From contig DIVZ01000003.1 of the NCBI GenBank assembly GCA_002423395.1, positions 1 through 64,000 of the forward strand: a stretch of 64,000 bases of DNA, in the 5' to 3' direction. The notes beneath the pieces were generated by a model. The model ran no database searches. It was not told the DNA's origin and worked only from the letters and a program-made list of their open reading frames with translations. Origin of the DNA: Eubacteriaceae bacterium UBA6119. Its GTDB lineage: Bacteria > Bacillota > Clostridia > Eubacteriales > UBA1433. Below, piece after piece: positions 27,819-37,837 of this stretch (position 1 is its first letter; the number at the start of each line of letters is the position of its first letter). The position numbers and the translations under genes are program-made.

Positions 27819-30800
27819 TTTGACCTTTGATTTTATCTATTATAGTATTTTTATTTACATTTTCAATTTTTCTGTATTTGTTAGTCTCAAAGCACGTGTC
27901 AAAATTACACACATTTTTATATTCGCAATATTCGCATGAGCTTTTATATGGTCTTGCTTCAGTTATGCCCGAGAGAATTTCTTTTGCAAAGTTTTCAATA
28001 AGCTGCATACTGTGTTTCAAAATTACATTTACTTCTTCATTGTTAAACACATGCGAACTTTTAGCCAGTGAATTATCGTTATTGAATTTTGTGCTGTTGC
28101 ATGAACGCTTATTATCGTCTTTTGCGTTATGGTCAATTGCCAGAATTATATCCTCATCATCAACTGAAATTCCGTAATACCTCATATTTTTGTATATCAA
28201 CTCATTTATTTTATCTATGTCTATGTTATTTTCGTATTTTACTATCGGGCTGTCGAATTTATAATAAAACATTCCCGCAGGCATACTATTTGCATTGCCT
28301 GCTATGCATGCCTGCATATACAAAATGAGCTGCAAGTCTGTTCCGTGAAATATTTTTTTATAATCAAGTACAACGTTTCCCGTTTTATAATCATATACTT
28401 TATAATAAGTTTTTCCGTTGTATTTATATGTATCAATTCTGTCAATTTTTCCCTCTATGTTAACGCCGATTCCGTCAACATCTTCTAACTGTATTGCGGG
28501 AAGTTTTTTATTATTGCCGAATTCAATTTCGCTTCCGAAAATTTCAAACTCACCGCTGTTTATATGCTCGACAATTTTGCCTATTGTTTTTTTTGCGACA
28601 TTGCTTGCTTTATTTAATATAGCTTTATTTAAATTGTCTTCGCCGAAAAAGCCGCTTTTAAATTCTTGCTCGCTTTTAATTATAATTTCATCGACAATAT
28701 GCTCTATTTCATCATTGGTTATTTTCTTTAAATCGATATTATTTTCTAAAACATGACGTGTAAACTTCTCGCCCGTGCTGTGCATCAAGTTGCCTATATC
28801 AAGTGCGTTTATTTCCCATATCTCTCTTTTTTGAGGTTTTAAAGTGTATTGAACAAAATATTTAAAAGGACACTCTGCGTATGCTTTTATATTGCTTGCG
28901 CTTAAATTAAAAGTGGTGGTCTTAATCGCTCTTATATCTTGCCTTGATAAGTTTTCACCTGCGTTATCATATGTTAGAGCTTTTTTTAGCATATTTGTTT
29001 TTTCTTTATAAATGCTGTTATTTTCATACCAATTAAATAGTTTTATCGCCTTTTCACAAGGAGCGTCGCTTGATTGTATGTCTTTGCTTATTTGGGTAAT
29101 TAAGTTTTGATACGTTCCGTTTATATTTGAAACTTTTACGTTATTTTCTTCGGAATATAAATCTTTTAACTCAAACATTTTGCATATTTGTTCCGCAGCT
29201 GCGCACAAATGGTTTTCATCATTGTTTTCGTTTAGTAACGGAGCTGTTATAATCAGCCGCTCTTTTGGTTTTGATAATACGTTGTATATATAAAATTTTT
29301 CTTTAAAATTATGAGCTTGTTCTTCACCTGTAATATTAATGCCTTTTTGAGTTAATTCCTGTTTTTCCTTTTGGGTAAATACTCCCTCTGATGATAGTTT
29401 TTTAGGCATGGCGCCGTCAATTGCGCCCATAATTATTGCAGTATTTATTTTTGATATTCTGCTTCTTGCAAAATCGCCTATTATAACGCAATCTGAAGAT
29501 ATGGGTAGAACCCCCGCGTTATCGCTGTTTAAAGTCTGTCTTAATACTTCATAAAAATCTTCAATAGTAGCTTTCTGGTCTTTTAAAAAATATTTTATAA
29601 ACTCTAAATTCTCTCGAGTTATGTCCGCAATTTGTTCCTCGATTGATTTTTGCACGTTGAGAAAATTTTCTTCGCAGAATATTATACTTTGCTGTATTTT
29701 TTCTTCAACAACATCATCATCAAGTATTTCACTTATCAAATCGGCAATTTGGTCATAAGTTTTTAATGTCTTAGCTTTATCTTTCCAAGGCTTTATTTGT
29801 TCTTCAAATTTTTTTCTTATATTGTTTATCTCGTCTAAAAACGCTTCGTCTTTTTTGTCAGCTTTTTTAAATTGGTAAAAATAATCTTCTCTTTTTATTC
29901 CGTACTTTAAAACGTAGTTTTCAAGCCTGTTTATTTCCTCGTCATTAAGATTGCTGTATCCCGTTTTTAAAAATTCAAAAACGTCTTTATAATAAAAATT
30001 ATTTTTATCAATCATGTTTAAAAGAGATAATAGCATTCTTACAAGGCAGTTATGAAAGATATCGTATCTTTCGTCAATAAAATACGGTATTTGGTATTGG
30101 GCAAAAACTCTTTGAATGATTTTGCTGTATGTATCCAAATCATTTGAAAAAATTGCTATATCCTTATATCTTAAATTTTTACTCTGAACAAGCTTTGTTA
30201 TTGTATCAGCGGCATGTTGAGCTTCTTTGTAAATATTGTTTAAAATCCTTACTTCGGGCAGCGTCTCGTTTTTATATGCGCTGTATTTCTTAAAACTATA
30301 TTTGAATATATTTTCTTCAATATGTTTTATGGAATTTGCGCAGTATATTTTTTCGCTGAGCTTTATCTCATTTATTTTTAAATTACTGCTCTCAGCCAGC
30401 GAAATCAGATCCGACTTCAGCTTTTCGCTTATTGAAAATACATCGCGTTCATAGTCCGTATCATACGTTAAGCAGAAACTTACGTTATCCGCCTTTTTCA
30501 TTATGCAGTCTATTAAATTTAGTCTCTGTTTATCTAATGTATAAAAACCGTCAATATAAACATTTGTGTTATTAAAAACGGTGCCGTCTGTTACTTCTTT
30601 GCTTGACTGCTCTATAAGATCTTCCGCATCGTAGTAGTCATTGTTTATATAAGCTTCATAGCTTTCATATATTTTCTTTATTTCATCCATTTTAAGTTTA
30701 AGCAATTGCGTATTCGACAGGCTGTTTAGTTCGCCGCATTTTATTTTGTTCTTTTTAAGTTCATATATGCAATCCAGCATTATATTGCAAAAGCCCTCCT

Positions 30801-31134
30801 GCATTGCGCTTTTTGAATAAATTGTCAAGTCGTCTGATAAATCCAATAAAATTTTTTTAAGTATAATTAATGCAGCCTTTTTGCTTAAAGGCTGTTTTTG
30901 CATTTTGCCCGCTTTATTTAACAACTGATAAGACAGACGCGAAAAACTCAGGACGTGAATACCTATAATCCCCGGCATTCCCGACATATCAATTATTTCT
31001 TTTTCAGCTTCAAAGCTGTATTGTTCGGGTACGATTAAATATGTATCTTTATTTTCTTTTATGTCTCTTACTATATTTTCATAAATATATCTGCTTTTCC
31101 CGCTGCCTTGTCTGCCTGTAATTAAATTAAACAT
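27808..31134 (-). CDS. addB: ATP-dependent helicase/nuclease subunit B
   Basis: Partner of AddA; carries a nuclease domain and Chi-recognition function in the family. 1108 residues. An intact Walker A GRQGSGKS is at 7-14. The C-terminal nuclease has KVYDYKTGN. The iron-sulfur ligands expected for AddB are present: Cys in AECPFKYF and the trio in CEYCEYKNVC close to the end. ATG at 31134 follows GAGGCGAGT. It is the first gene of addB-addA-ispE. Confidence 0.95.
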   Translation of the reverse strand: MFNLITGRQGSGKSRYIYENIVRDIKENKDTYLIVPEQYSFEAEKEIIDMSGMPGIIGIHVLSFSRLSYQLLNKAGKMQKQPLSKKAALIILKKILLDLSDDLTIYSKSAMQEGFCNIMLDCIYELKKNKIKCGELNSLSNTQLLKLKMDEIKKIYESYEAYINNDYYDAEDLIEQSSKEVTDGTVFNNTNVYIDGFYTLDKQRLNLIDCIMKKADNVSFCLTYDTDYERDVFSISEKLKSDLISLAESSNLKINEIKLSEKIYCANSIKHIEENIFKYSFKKYSAYKNETLPEVRILNNIYKEAQHAADTITKLVQSKNLRYKDIAIFSNDLDTYSKIIQRVFAQYQIPYFIDERYDIFHNCLVRMLLSLLNMIDKNNFYYKDVFEFLKTGYSNLNDEEINRLENYVLKYGIKREDYFYQFKKADKKDEAFLDEINNIRKKFEEQIKPWKDKAKTLKTYDQIADLISEILDDDVVEEKIQQSIIFCEENFLNVQKSIEEQIADITRENLEFIKYFLKDQKATIEDFYEVLRQTLNSDNAGVLPISSDCVIIGDFARSRISKINTAIIMGAIDGAMPKKLSSEGVFTQKEKQELTQKGINITGEEQAHNFKEKFYIYNVLSKPKERLIITAPLLNENNDENHLCAAAEQICKMFELKDLYSEENNVKVSNINGTYQNLITQISKDIQSSDAPCEKAIKLFNWYENNSIYKEKTNMLKKALTYDNAGENLSRQDIRAIKTTTFNLSASNIKAYAECPFKYFVQYTLKPQKREIWEINALDIGNLMHSTGEKFTRHVLENNIDLKKITNDEIEHIVDEIIIKSEQEFKSGFFGEDNLNKAILNKASNVAKKTIGKIVEHINSGEFEIFGSEIEFGNNKKLPAIQLEDVDGIGVNIEGKIDRIDTYKYNGKTYYKVYDYKTGNVVLDYKKIFHGTDLQLILYMQACIAGNANSMPAGMFYYKFDSPIVKYENNIDIDKINELIYKNMRYYGISVDDEDIILAIDHNAKDDNKRSCNSTKFNNDNSLAKSSHVFNNEEVNVILKHSMQLIENFAKEILSGITEARPYKSSCEYCEYKNVCNFDTCFETNKYRKIENVNKNTIIDKIKGQNDE

Positions 31135-31205
31135 ACTCGCCTCGAATAAACATTTCTTATAGTTATGATAATATCATAATTCGACAATTTTTTTACATAT
31201 ATTAA

Positions 31206-32921
31206 TTACTGCAATTGTTTTATTTCAAGTCCCCTTAGCATCAGCTTTATGTTATCTGAACTTAATTCTGTTCTTTCTATAACCGTATTATCATATAGTT
31301 CAATAGTTTTTGACATGTCCTCTTTAATTGAATTATTCTTGGCATACAGTGTTATCGGACATAACGTATCACCGGCTTTTGGCATAAATGTTTTGAGCGG
31401 AATAATAGTGCCGTTTTTGCTTTTTTTAAGCGCAACAGCTTCATTTATATTAAGTTTGCCATTACTGTAACCGATAATTATTTCGCAGTACTGACCGCTG
31501 ATTATTGCGCATGTATATAATAAATCGCTGTCGTCTTTTTTATATACCGTTATTGGAACTGAATTAATAGTATACAAATAGTTTTTATCAATTTTATTGT
31601 TTTGGTCATTTGCCGAATACGGATAAACGTAGCTTATCTTAATAGTTTCCCCGTCTTTATAACCCTGCATTAAGTTTGTATTAAGCAGTGATTTTGTGTT
31701 TGTCATGAAGCCTTTTGTGTCTGTGTTTTCTAAATACTTATCTGCCGCATTTTCTGATAAAACATTTATATAATTTTTAAGCAGATTTGTATACGCGTCT
31801 GAAAATCCAATATTTTTATAAATTTGGTATTCATATTTTGTGTATTCAATATTGCTGTAAGGAAAATACATAGAAATGCCGCTTAAATTTTCTTTATTGT
31901 TTTTAGTGCTTGCTTTATATACTACAAGTTTATCTATATCAGCACTAATGTCCGTATTTGAGATATTCTTTATAAAATCACCCATATCAACCATATTTGC
32001 CTGCTCTGACATGCTTACAAGTTTTCCTGCTGCCGCGCTGCTGTATGCGGCTTTTGCAAATTTATCAAAGTTGCTTGCAACATTAATTTTGCTTATGGTA
32101 CTGTCAAATTTTGTTTTTACTTCATCAACATTTTTTAAGTCAAGCACAGCCATTGAGCTTGCAACGCTTCCTTTTCTGTCAGCTTCATAAATATATGAGT
32201 CAATAAGCGATTTGCCCATAAACTGCCCGTCTTTGTCTGTGTTATTTTTAACATCATTTAAAAAAACATCGTAAGCATAACCCATCTCCGATAAAAGACC
32301 TTCGCTTGCAGCCATATATTTGCTGTACGGGCTTAGTACGTAAGCGGTTTCAATATTAGACATTAAACACGCGTCAAACGCAACTAAGTCAAAAGTAACT
32401 CCTGTTTCTTTTTTTGCTTTATCAAAAGCGTTTTTCATTTCGCTTAAAATTAAGGTATCGCCGTTTGTAGTTTCGTCAAGACCGAATCCCGCTATAGCGC
32501 CCCCGCCGTGATTCCATAAAATCACCGCGTAGTGATCAGCTTTGTAGTTGTTTATTCCCCAGACCAAAAAATCTGAAAGCGTGTCAGTTTGCGCCATATT
32601 TTTAAGCTCGCCGTTATATAGCTCATCCATTTTGAACTTGCCCGCATACCATCTCTGACTTCTGTTTTCATCTACATAATAATTATGCCAGTACTCACTC
32701 CCGCCTGTCTGCACTATTACATTTACATTATCATTGCTGCCGGAATAAAGCATTTCCCTTAAATCGTTTGTCGCCGCTGCTGATGTCATCTCAAGGTTTG
32801 AGCCGTTCATGTAAACTAAAATAGTCCACGTCTGATTCTGACTCTTCGTATTTGTTTGAGTGCATGCAGGCAAAATCAATATAAAAATTATTCCGATTAT
32901 AAAGCTCAATTTCTTTTTCAT
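31206..32921 (-). CDS. Clostripain-like (C11) cysteine protease, predicted lipoprotein
   Basis: 571 residues from the ATG at 32921; a longer frame upstream exists but has no signal logic. MKKK and a hydrophobic stretch are followed by LPAC, giving a lipobox with Cys20. The mature protein opens with WTILVYMNGSNLE, the C11 family start. The catalytic His is in LWNHGGGAIAGFG and the Cys in FDACLMSNIETAY. It is probably an extracytoplasmic, membrane-anchored protease whose substrate is unknown. No clear ribosome binding site was seen. Divergent from the U32 gene. Confidence 0.88.
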   Translation of the reverse strand: MKKKLSFIIGIIFILILPACTQTNTKSQNQTWTILVYMNGSNLEMTSAAATNDLREMLYSGSNDNVNVIVQTGGSEYWHNYYVDENRSQRWYAGKFKMDELYNGELKNMAQTDTLSDFLVWGINNYKADHYAVILWNHGGGAIAGFGLDETTNGDTLILSEMKNAFDKAKKETGVTFDLVAFDACLMSNIETAYVLSPYSKYMAASEGLLSEMGYAYDVFLNDVKNNTDKDGQFMGKSLIDSYIYEADRKGSVASSMAVLDLKNVDEVKTKFDSTISKINVASNFDKFAKAAYSSAAAGKLVSMSEQANMVDMGDFIKNISNTDISADIDKLVVYKASTKNNKENLSGISMYFPYSNIEYTKYEYQIYKNIGFSDAYTNLLKNYINVLSENAADKYLENTDTKGFMTNTKSLLNTNLMQGYKDGETIKISYVYPYSANDQNNKIDKNYLYTINSVPITVYKKDDSDLLYTCAIISGQYCEIIIGYSNGKLNINEAVALKKSKNGTIIPLKTFMPKAGDTLCPITLYAKNNSIKEDMSKTIELYDNTVIERTELSSDNIKLMLRGLEIKQLQ

Positions 32922-33026
32922 AAAAATTATTCTTAACAAAACAAGTAAAATATATCGTATAATGTTTAGAATTATAAATGCAATTTTTAACAATAATATT
33001 TAAATATATTAAGGAGTAATCTATTA

Positions 33027-35099
33027 TTGGATAACATCAGCAAGCTTGAAATTTTAGCGCCGGCGGGAAGTTACGATTCGTTGAAATCAGCTGTTTATGC
33101 AGGCGCGGACTCTGTGTATTTTGGGGCAAAAGCTCTGAACGCCAGAAGAAACGCGGCAAATTTTACGGACGAAGAAATAAAGTCTGCTGTGGACTTTTGC
33201 CATTTATACGATGTTAAAACATATCTGACGCTTAACACGCTGATGTTTGATTCGGAAATTAAAGCAGTAACCGACCAGATAATATTTGCCTGCAATGCGG
33301 GGTTTGACGCAATAATCGTACAAGACTTGGGCGTTATTTCGCTTATAAAACAAATCTGTCCTGATATGCCTGTGCACGCATCCACCCAGATGAGTGTTCA
33401 TAATCTGGCGGATGCGAATGAGCTTTATGCTCTCGGCGTTGAGAGAGTTGTTCTATCACGCGAAATGAGCAGGAATGAGATTTTGAACATTACCCAAAAC
33501 TCACGAATTGAGGCTGAGGTTTTTGTGCATGGAGCGTTATGCTACAGCATTTCAGGCCAATGTTATTTCAGCGCGTTTTTAGGAGAGCGCAGCGGAAACC
33601 GCGGTTTGTGCGCTCAAGTGTGCCGTCTGCCTTTCGGGGTTACTGATAATACAAGATATAATTTATCTTTAAAAGATTTATCGCTAATAGATTATGTAAG
33701 CGAGCTTAGCGAGATTGGCGTAAAAGCTTTAAAAATAGAAGGGCGCATGAAAGGCGCGAACTATGTATATACAGCCGTAAGCCAGTTTAAGAATGCTGCA
33801 GCCAATAAAAGTTATGACAAAGATATGTTGGAAAAATCATTCTCTCGAAGTGGTTTTACGCAAAGTTATTTTTTATCAAAAATAGATGCTGATATGTTTG
33901 GGATAAGAAGCGATGAGGACATATCAAAAAGCAAAGAAAGCAGGACTTTGATAACGGCAGAAATTTATAAAAGAAAAATACCTGTAAATATGAAATTTAA
34001 TATTTCAACAGATAAGACGGAATTATTAATATCGGACTATTCGGGGAATATGTTTATATCAATTGGTAATTCAGCGCAGGCTTCAGTTAATAAATCTTTA
34101 ACCAATGACGATGTTATAAAGAGTTTATCAAAACTTAACGACACTCATTTCTTACTTGATAATATTGACGGTTTTGTTGGTAATAACATATATCTGCCCG
34201 TATCTGCACTGAATGAACTGCGAAGAAACGCTGTTGACAATATAATTAAATTAAGACAAACTCATAAAAGCTATCATGTTAATTTACCCAAAATAAATTT
34301 ATCGGACTTTCAAAATAAAACGCCTGCTGAAATTAAATTAACGGCATCTTTCATTAATGCTGATCAGATTAGCGAAAGAATACTTAAGTCGGTTGAATAT
34401 GCATCCATTGATTTATTTAAACTTCATGAAGTTGATAAAGATATTTTAAGTAAATACAGTAATAAATTTGTCGCAGAAATACCTCGGATATTTTTTGAAG
34501 ATGAGAAGCTGATACAAGCCGAACTTAATAGGATAAAATCGCTTGATATTAACAAAGTAAAATGCCATTCTTTAGGAAGAATGAAATTGGCGATAGATTG
34601 CGGTTTTGATGTCGCTACCGGATTTGGACTAAATATCACAAATTCACTTTCTGCTCAGTTTTTATCACGCTATAATCCGATCTATATTACCTTATCACCT
34701 GAACTGTCAGTAAACCAGATAAATAATATAAAAACATATGATCAAAAAGTTGTAATAGGCTATGGCCATTTTCCTCTAATGATCACACGCGCATGCCCGG
34801 TAAAATATGAAATTGGATGCGAAAAATGCAAAAAAAATAATTGCACATATTTAACAGACAGGAAAGGTAAAAAGTTTGCGGTACAATGCAATAATAACGT
34901 ATCGCAGATATTTAATTCTGTGCCTATATATATTGCTGATAAATTGGATGATTTCAAAGGCCTAAGTTTTTGCGAAATGTTTTTTACGACGGAAGGCGAA
35001 AGCATGTGCCATAAAATAATATCCATGTATTTACAAAAGAAACCTTTGGATACACACGCAGAGTTTACAAGAGGAATTTATTTCAGAAAACTAAAATAA
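33027..35099 (+). CDS. Peptidase U32 family protein (RlhA/YegQ-like)
   Basis: 690-residue member of the U32 'collagenase-like' family. The N-terminus LEILAPAGSYDSLKSAVYAG and the signature EVFVHGALCYSISGQC, followed by LCAQVCR, are diagnostic. Near the C-terminus a Cys group (CPVKYEIGCEKCKKNNC) is present. Some homologues modify rRNA or tRNA with prephenate or an Fe-S cluster rather than acting as peptidases, so the family name does not fix the reaction. The start is TTG at 33027, with AAGGAG about ten bases before it. A hairpin terminator follows. Confidence 0.92.
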   Translation: MDNISKLEILAPAGSYDSLKSAVYAGADSVYFGAKALNARRNAANFTDEEIKSAVDFCHLYDVKTYLTLNTLMFDSEIKAVTDQIIFACNAGFDAIIVQDLGVISLIKQICPDMPVHASTQMSVHNLADANELYALGVERVVLSREMSRNEILNITQNSRIEAEVFVHGALCYSISGQCYFSAFLGERSGNRGLCAQVCRLPFGVTDNTRYNLSLKDLSLIDYVSELSEIGVKALKIEGRMKGANYVYTAVSQFKNAAANKSYDKDMLEKSFSRSGFTQSYFLSKIDADMFGIRSDEDISKSKESRTLITAEIYKRKIPVNMKFNISTDKTELLISDYSGNMFISIGNSAQASVNKSLTNDDVIKSLSKLNDTHFLLDNIDGFVGNNIYLPVSALNELRRNAVDNIIKLRQTHKSYHVNLPKINLSDFQNKTPAEIKLTASFINADQISERILKSVEYASIDLFKLHEVDKDILSKYSNKFVAEIPRIFFEDEKLIQAELNRIKSLDINKVKCHSLGRMKLAIDCGFDVATGFGLNITNSLSAQFLSRYNPIYITLSPELSVNQINNIKTYDQKVVIGYGHFPLMITRACPVKYEIGCEKCKKNNCTYLTDRKGKKFAVQCNNNVSQIFNSVPIYIADKLDDFKGLSFCEMFFTTEGESMCHKIISMYLQKKPLDTHAEFTRGIYFRKLK

Positions 35100-35122
35100 A
35101 GTACAGGCAACGCCTGTACTTT
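35098..35122 (+). terminator. Bidirectional terminator between U32 and LCP genes
   Basis: AAAGTACAGGC (35098-35108) and GCCTGTACTTT (35112-35122) form a perfect 11-bp stem with the loop AAC. The AAA/TTT ends make it usable for both convergent genes. Confidence 0.8.
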
Positions 35123-36173
35123 AATGATTGTATTGGATATAATTGCTAATCTCTTTTACCGTACCGGTCGGCTCGTAGGAATCTATTCCAAAAATGTACT
35201 GATGCAATAGTGTTACATTATCTTTCAGAGTATTCGGTTTTAAGTAATAAATTCCGTTGTAATACTCGTCAAGCGCATGATAATCATACGGCAGTCTGAA
35301 ATCTTCTATTACAAACGTATCCTTATGTTTAATATATGATGTCATCAATGAAAACATTGTTTTAGTGCTGATATTTGTTTTAACATATGGAGCGGCGTTT
35401 TTAGCAAGCGAAATAAGCATTTTTATGCTCATTTCATTTCTTACTTTGCTTATAATTGCGTTTATTACGGTTCGTTGTCTTGATGTCCTTTCCCAGTCCG
35501 CGTTTCCCACTTTTCTTATTCGGCTGTATGCCAATGCCTGCCTTCCGTTAAGCTTCTGATTGCCGCTTTTCTCTAAATATTTTAATTCCCCTCCCAGTTC
35601 TCTGTTTTGTTCTCTGATAGCTTGATTTATATATTTGATTTCTTCGGACTTAACATTTATATTTACGCCTCCTACTGCGTCTACCAGTTTTTCCATGGCT
35701 TTAAAATCGACCGTTATATAATGTTTTATATTTAAATCAAAATTGTTATTTAACGTTTTTAATAAAAGCTGCGCTCCGCCGTATGAATAAGATGCATTTA
35801 TTTTATCATATTTGTTTTTATCGGGAATATATACAAGCAAATCGCGCATAACCGAAGTCAGTGCCATTCTTCCTGTTTTTGTGTTGTATGACATTATCAC
35901 TATTGTGTCCGCACGCTGTGAAGCTTGCTCTAAGTTATCCGCTCCTATAAGAGCTATATTTATAATATCTTCATCAAAATTAACTTTAGATGATATATTA
36001 AGATTTTTATCCGTAGTGCTGAATTTATTTTCGGGTATTTTTTTAATTCCCAGCGGATCAGCAATAACAAGCACAATAATTGTTATTAAAGCCAAAATAA
36101 TTAAAATGCATATAAATTTAAAAAACGATTTTATAAACGATTTTCTTTTCTTCTTTTTCTTATTTCTTGCCAT
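35121..36173 (-). CDS. LytR-CpsA-Psr (LCP) family protein
   Basis: Envelope enzyme family that attaches teichoic acids or polysaccharides to peptidoglycan. 350 residues: a highly basic cytoplasmic start (RNKKKKKRK), one membrane segment at about 17-38 and an outer LCP domain. Family landmarks are RADTIVIMSYN, LTSVMRDLLVYIP, ALAYSRIRKVGNADWERTSR and the IDAVGGVNI-like VDAVGGVNI. ATG lies about 11 bases after AAGGA. Which polymer it handles cannot be told. Confidence 0.93.
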   Translation of the reverse strand: MARNKKKKKRKSFIKSFFKFICILIILALITIIVLVIADPLGIKKIPENKFSTTDKNLNISSKVNFDEDIINIALIGADNLEQASQRADTIVIMSYNTKTGRMALTSVMRDLLVYIPDKNKYDKINASYSYGGAQLLLKTLNNNFDLNIKHYITVDFKAMEKLVDAVGGVNINVKSEEIKYINQAIREQNRELGGELKYLEKSGNQKLNGRQALAYSRIRKVGNADWERTSRQRTVINAIISKVRNEMSIKMLISLAKNAAPYVKTNISTKTMFSLMTSYIKHKDTFVIEDFRLPYDYHALDEYYNGIYYLKPNTLKDNVTLLHQYIFGIDSYEPTGTVKEISNYIQYNH

Positions 36174-36226
36174 TTTTTGAGTATCCTTTATGCATTAACG
36201 AATATATTACAATATGACATATAATA

Positions 36227-37057
36227 TTATTTAAAATTATCTTTTAAAATTTGTATTTCTTGTAAGTATCCTTCAATTTCGTTAGGAGTTTCTAATATCA
36301 AAGGAAGACTTTTAACTGCAGGATGGCATATAAATTCGGTTATAGCTTTAAGCCCTATAGTTCCTTCTCCCAATTTTGCGTGCCTGTCCTTTTTTGAATT
36401 AAAAGGATTAACACTGTCATTAATATGAAGAGCTTTTAGATATTTAATACCTACAATGTTATCAAAACTTTCAAAAACGCCTTTGAGATCATATACAATG
36501 TCATAACCCGCGCTGTACAAATGACATGTATCAAGGCAAACTCCTATCAAATCCTTGCGGTCAATATTTTGAATAATTTCTCTTAATTCTTCAAATGTTG
36601 AGCCTACTTCGCTTCCTTTGCCCGACATTGATTCAAGCAGGATAATATTTTCTGCTCCTTTATTTATTGCGTCATTTATTACTTTTGCAATTATTTCTAT
36701 TGCTGTATCAAGCGTTAAATCTTTACGGCTTCCCGGATGAAAATTATACATGCTGTGGGGAAATTGTTTCAGCCTCTGCATGTCATCATTAAAAATCATT
36801 TCTCCGAATTGCCTTACCTTTTCATCATTTGAGCACAAATTCAAAGTATACGGAGCATGCGCTACTAGTGTCGCAAAGCTATTTAAGTTCATGAACTCAA
36901 TTGCCTGGGAAATGTCATTATTATCTATTTCTTTTGCAGCTCCGCCGCGCGGATTCCTTGTAAAATACTGAAAAGTATTTGCGCCGATTGATTGAGCGGA
37001 TTTTGCCGCTTTTAAAAATCCATCGGATATTGATAAATGCGCTCCTATTTTTAACAT
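36227..37057 (-). CDS. nfo: Deoxyribonuclease IV (AP endonuclease)
   Basis: Metal-dependent TIM-barrel endonuclease that cuts at abasic sites in base-excision repair. 276 residues. MLKIGAHLSISDGF, LVAHAPYTLNL, NFHPGSRKD, LLESMSGKGSEVG and VCLDTCHLYSAGYD carry the zinc ligands in the family order; HINDS and LETPNE complete the set. ATG follows AAGGAG. It is divergent from ung, which generates its substrate by removing uracil, so the two adjacent genes share one repair pathway. Confidence 0.96.
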   Translation of the reverse strand: MLKIGAHLSISDGFLKAAKSAQSIGANTFQYFTRNPRGGAAKEIDNNDISQAIEFMNLNSFATLVAHAPYTLNLCSNDEKVRQFGEMIFNDDMQRLKQFPHSMYNFHPGSRKDLTLDTAIEIIAKVINDAINKGAENIILLESMSGKGSEVGSTFEELREIIQNIDRKDLIGVCLDTCHLYSAGYDIVYDLKGVFESFDNIVGIKYLKALHINDSVNPFNSKKDRHAKLGEGTIGLKAITEFICHPAVKSLPLILETPNEIEGYLQEIQILKDNFK

Positions 37058-37156
37058 ATTTTTCTCCTTACACGCAATAATATAACTATGGCTATCTTTA
37101 CAATTTTAACTCATTATAGTATATTTTTATATATATTTTCATATTTCGAGGTTAGT

Positions 37157-37834
37157 ATGGCCGCAATTTTTAATAATGATTGGCAGAATTATCTTAAAGA
37201 CGAGTTTGCCAAAGACTATTATACCAGTTTAAGAAAATTTTTAATTACAGAATATAAAAATTATAAAATATTTCCGGATATGTACGAAATATTCAATTGC
37301 CTGAACTATACTTCGTTTTCAGAGACAAAAGTTGTAATTATCGGGCAGGATCCGTATCACGAAGAAGGCCAGGCTCACGGGCTTAGCTTTTCGGTAAAAC
37401 CGGGTATCAGCATACCTCCGTCTTTATATAATATATACAAAGAACTGAACAGCGATCTCGGCTGCTTTATACCCAACAACGGGTGCTTAATACCTTGGGC
37501 AAAACAGGGCGTTTTGTTACTCAATGCAGTTCTTACTGTCAGAGCGCATAATGCCGCGTCGCATAAAGACAAAGGCTGGGAGAAATTTACCGATAATATA
37601 ATAAATTTATTAAATTTATCAGATAAAAATATAGTTTTTATATTGTGGGGGTCATTCGCGCAGTCTAAATCAACGCTTATTACAAACCCGCGTCATTTAA
37701 TAATAAAATCCCCTCATCCCAGTCCTCTGTCTTCTCATAGGGGTTTTTTCGGCAGCAAACCTTTTTCTAAAACAAATGAATTCTTATTGAAAAACGGGTA
37801 TACTCCCATCAATTGGCAGATACCGAATTTATAA
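37157..37834 (+). CDS. ung: Uracil-DNA glycosylase (family 1)
   Basis: Removes uracil from DNA. 225 residues from the ATG at 37157, which follows GAGG by five bases; the open frame extends 23 hydrophobic codons upstream without a ribosome binding site and is rejected. GQDPYHEEGQAHGLSFSV (catalytic Asp in GQDPYH, 63-68) and the HPSPLSSHRGFFG loop with its catalytic His are intact. Divergent from nfo and convergent with the MATE gene, three bases apart with no terminator visible. Confidence 0.97.
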   Translation: MAAIFNNDWQNYLKDEFAKDYYTSLRKFLITEYKNYKIFPDMYEIFNCLNYTSFSETKVVIIGQDPYHEEGQAHGLSFSVKPGISIPPSLYNIYKELNSDLGCFIPNNGCLIPWAKQGVLLLNAVLTVRAHNAASHKDKGWEKFTDNIINLLNLSDKNIVFILWGSFAQSKSTLITNPRHLIIKSPHPSPLSSHRGFFGSKPFSKTNEFLLKNGYTPINWQIPNL

Positions 37835-37837
37835 GTT

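Noticed and set aside
37088..37156. Longer ung with a 23-residue hydrophobic N-terminus (signal-like)
   Set aside because: The ATG at 37157 has GAGG at good spacing and gives the usual family length; the extension covers the AT-rich promoter region.
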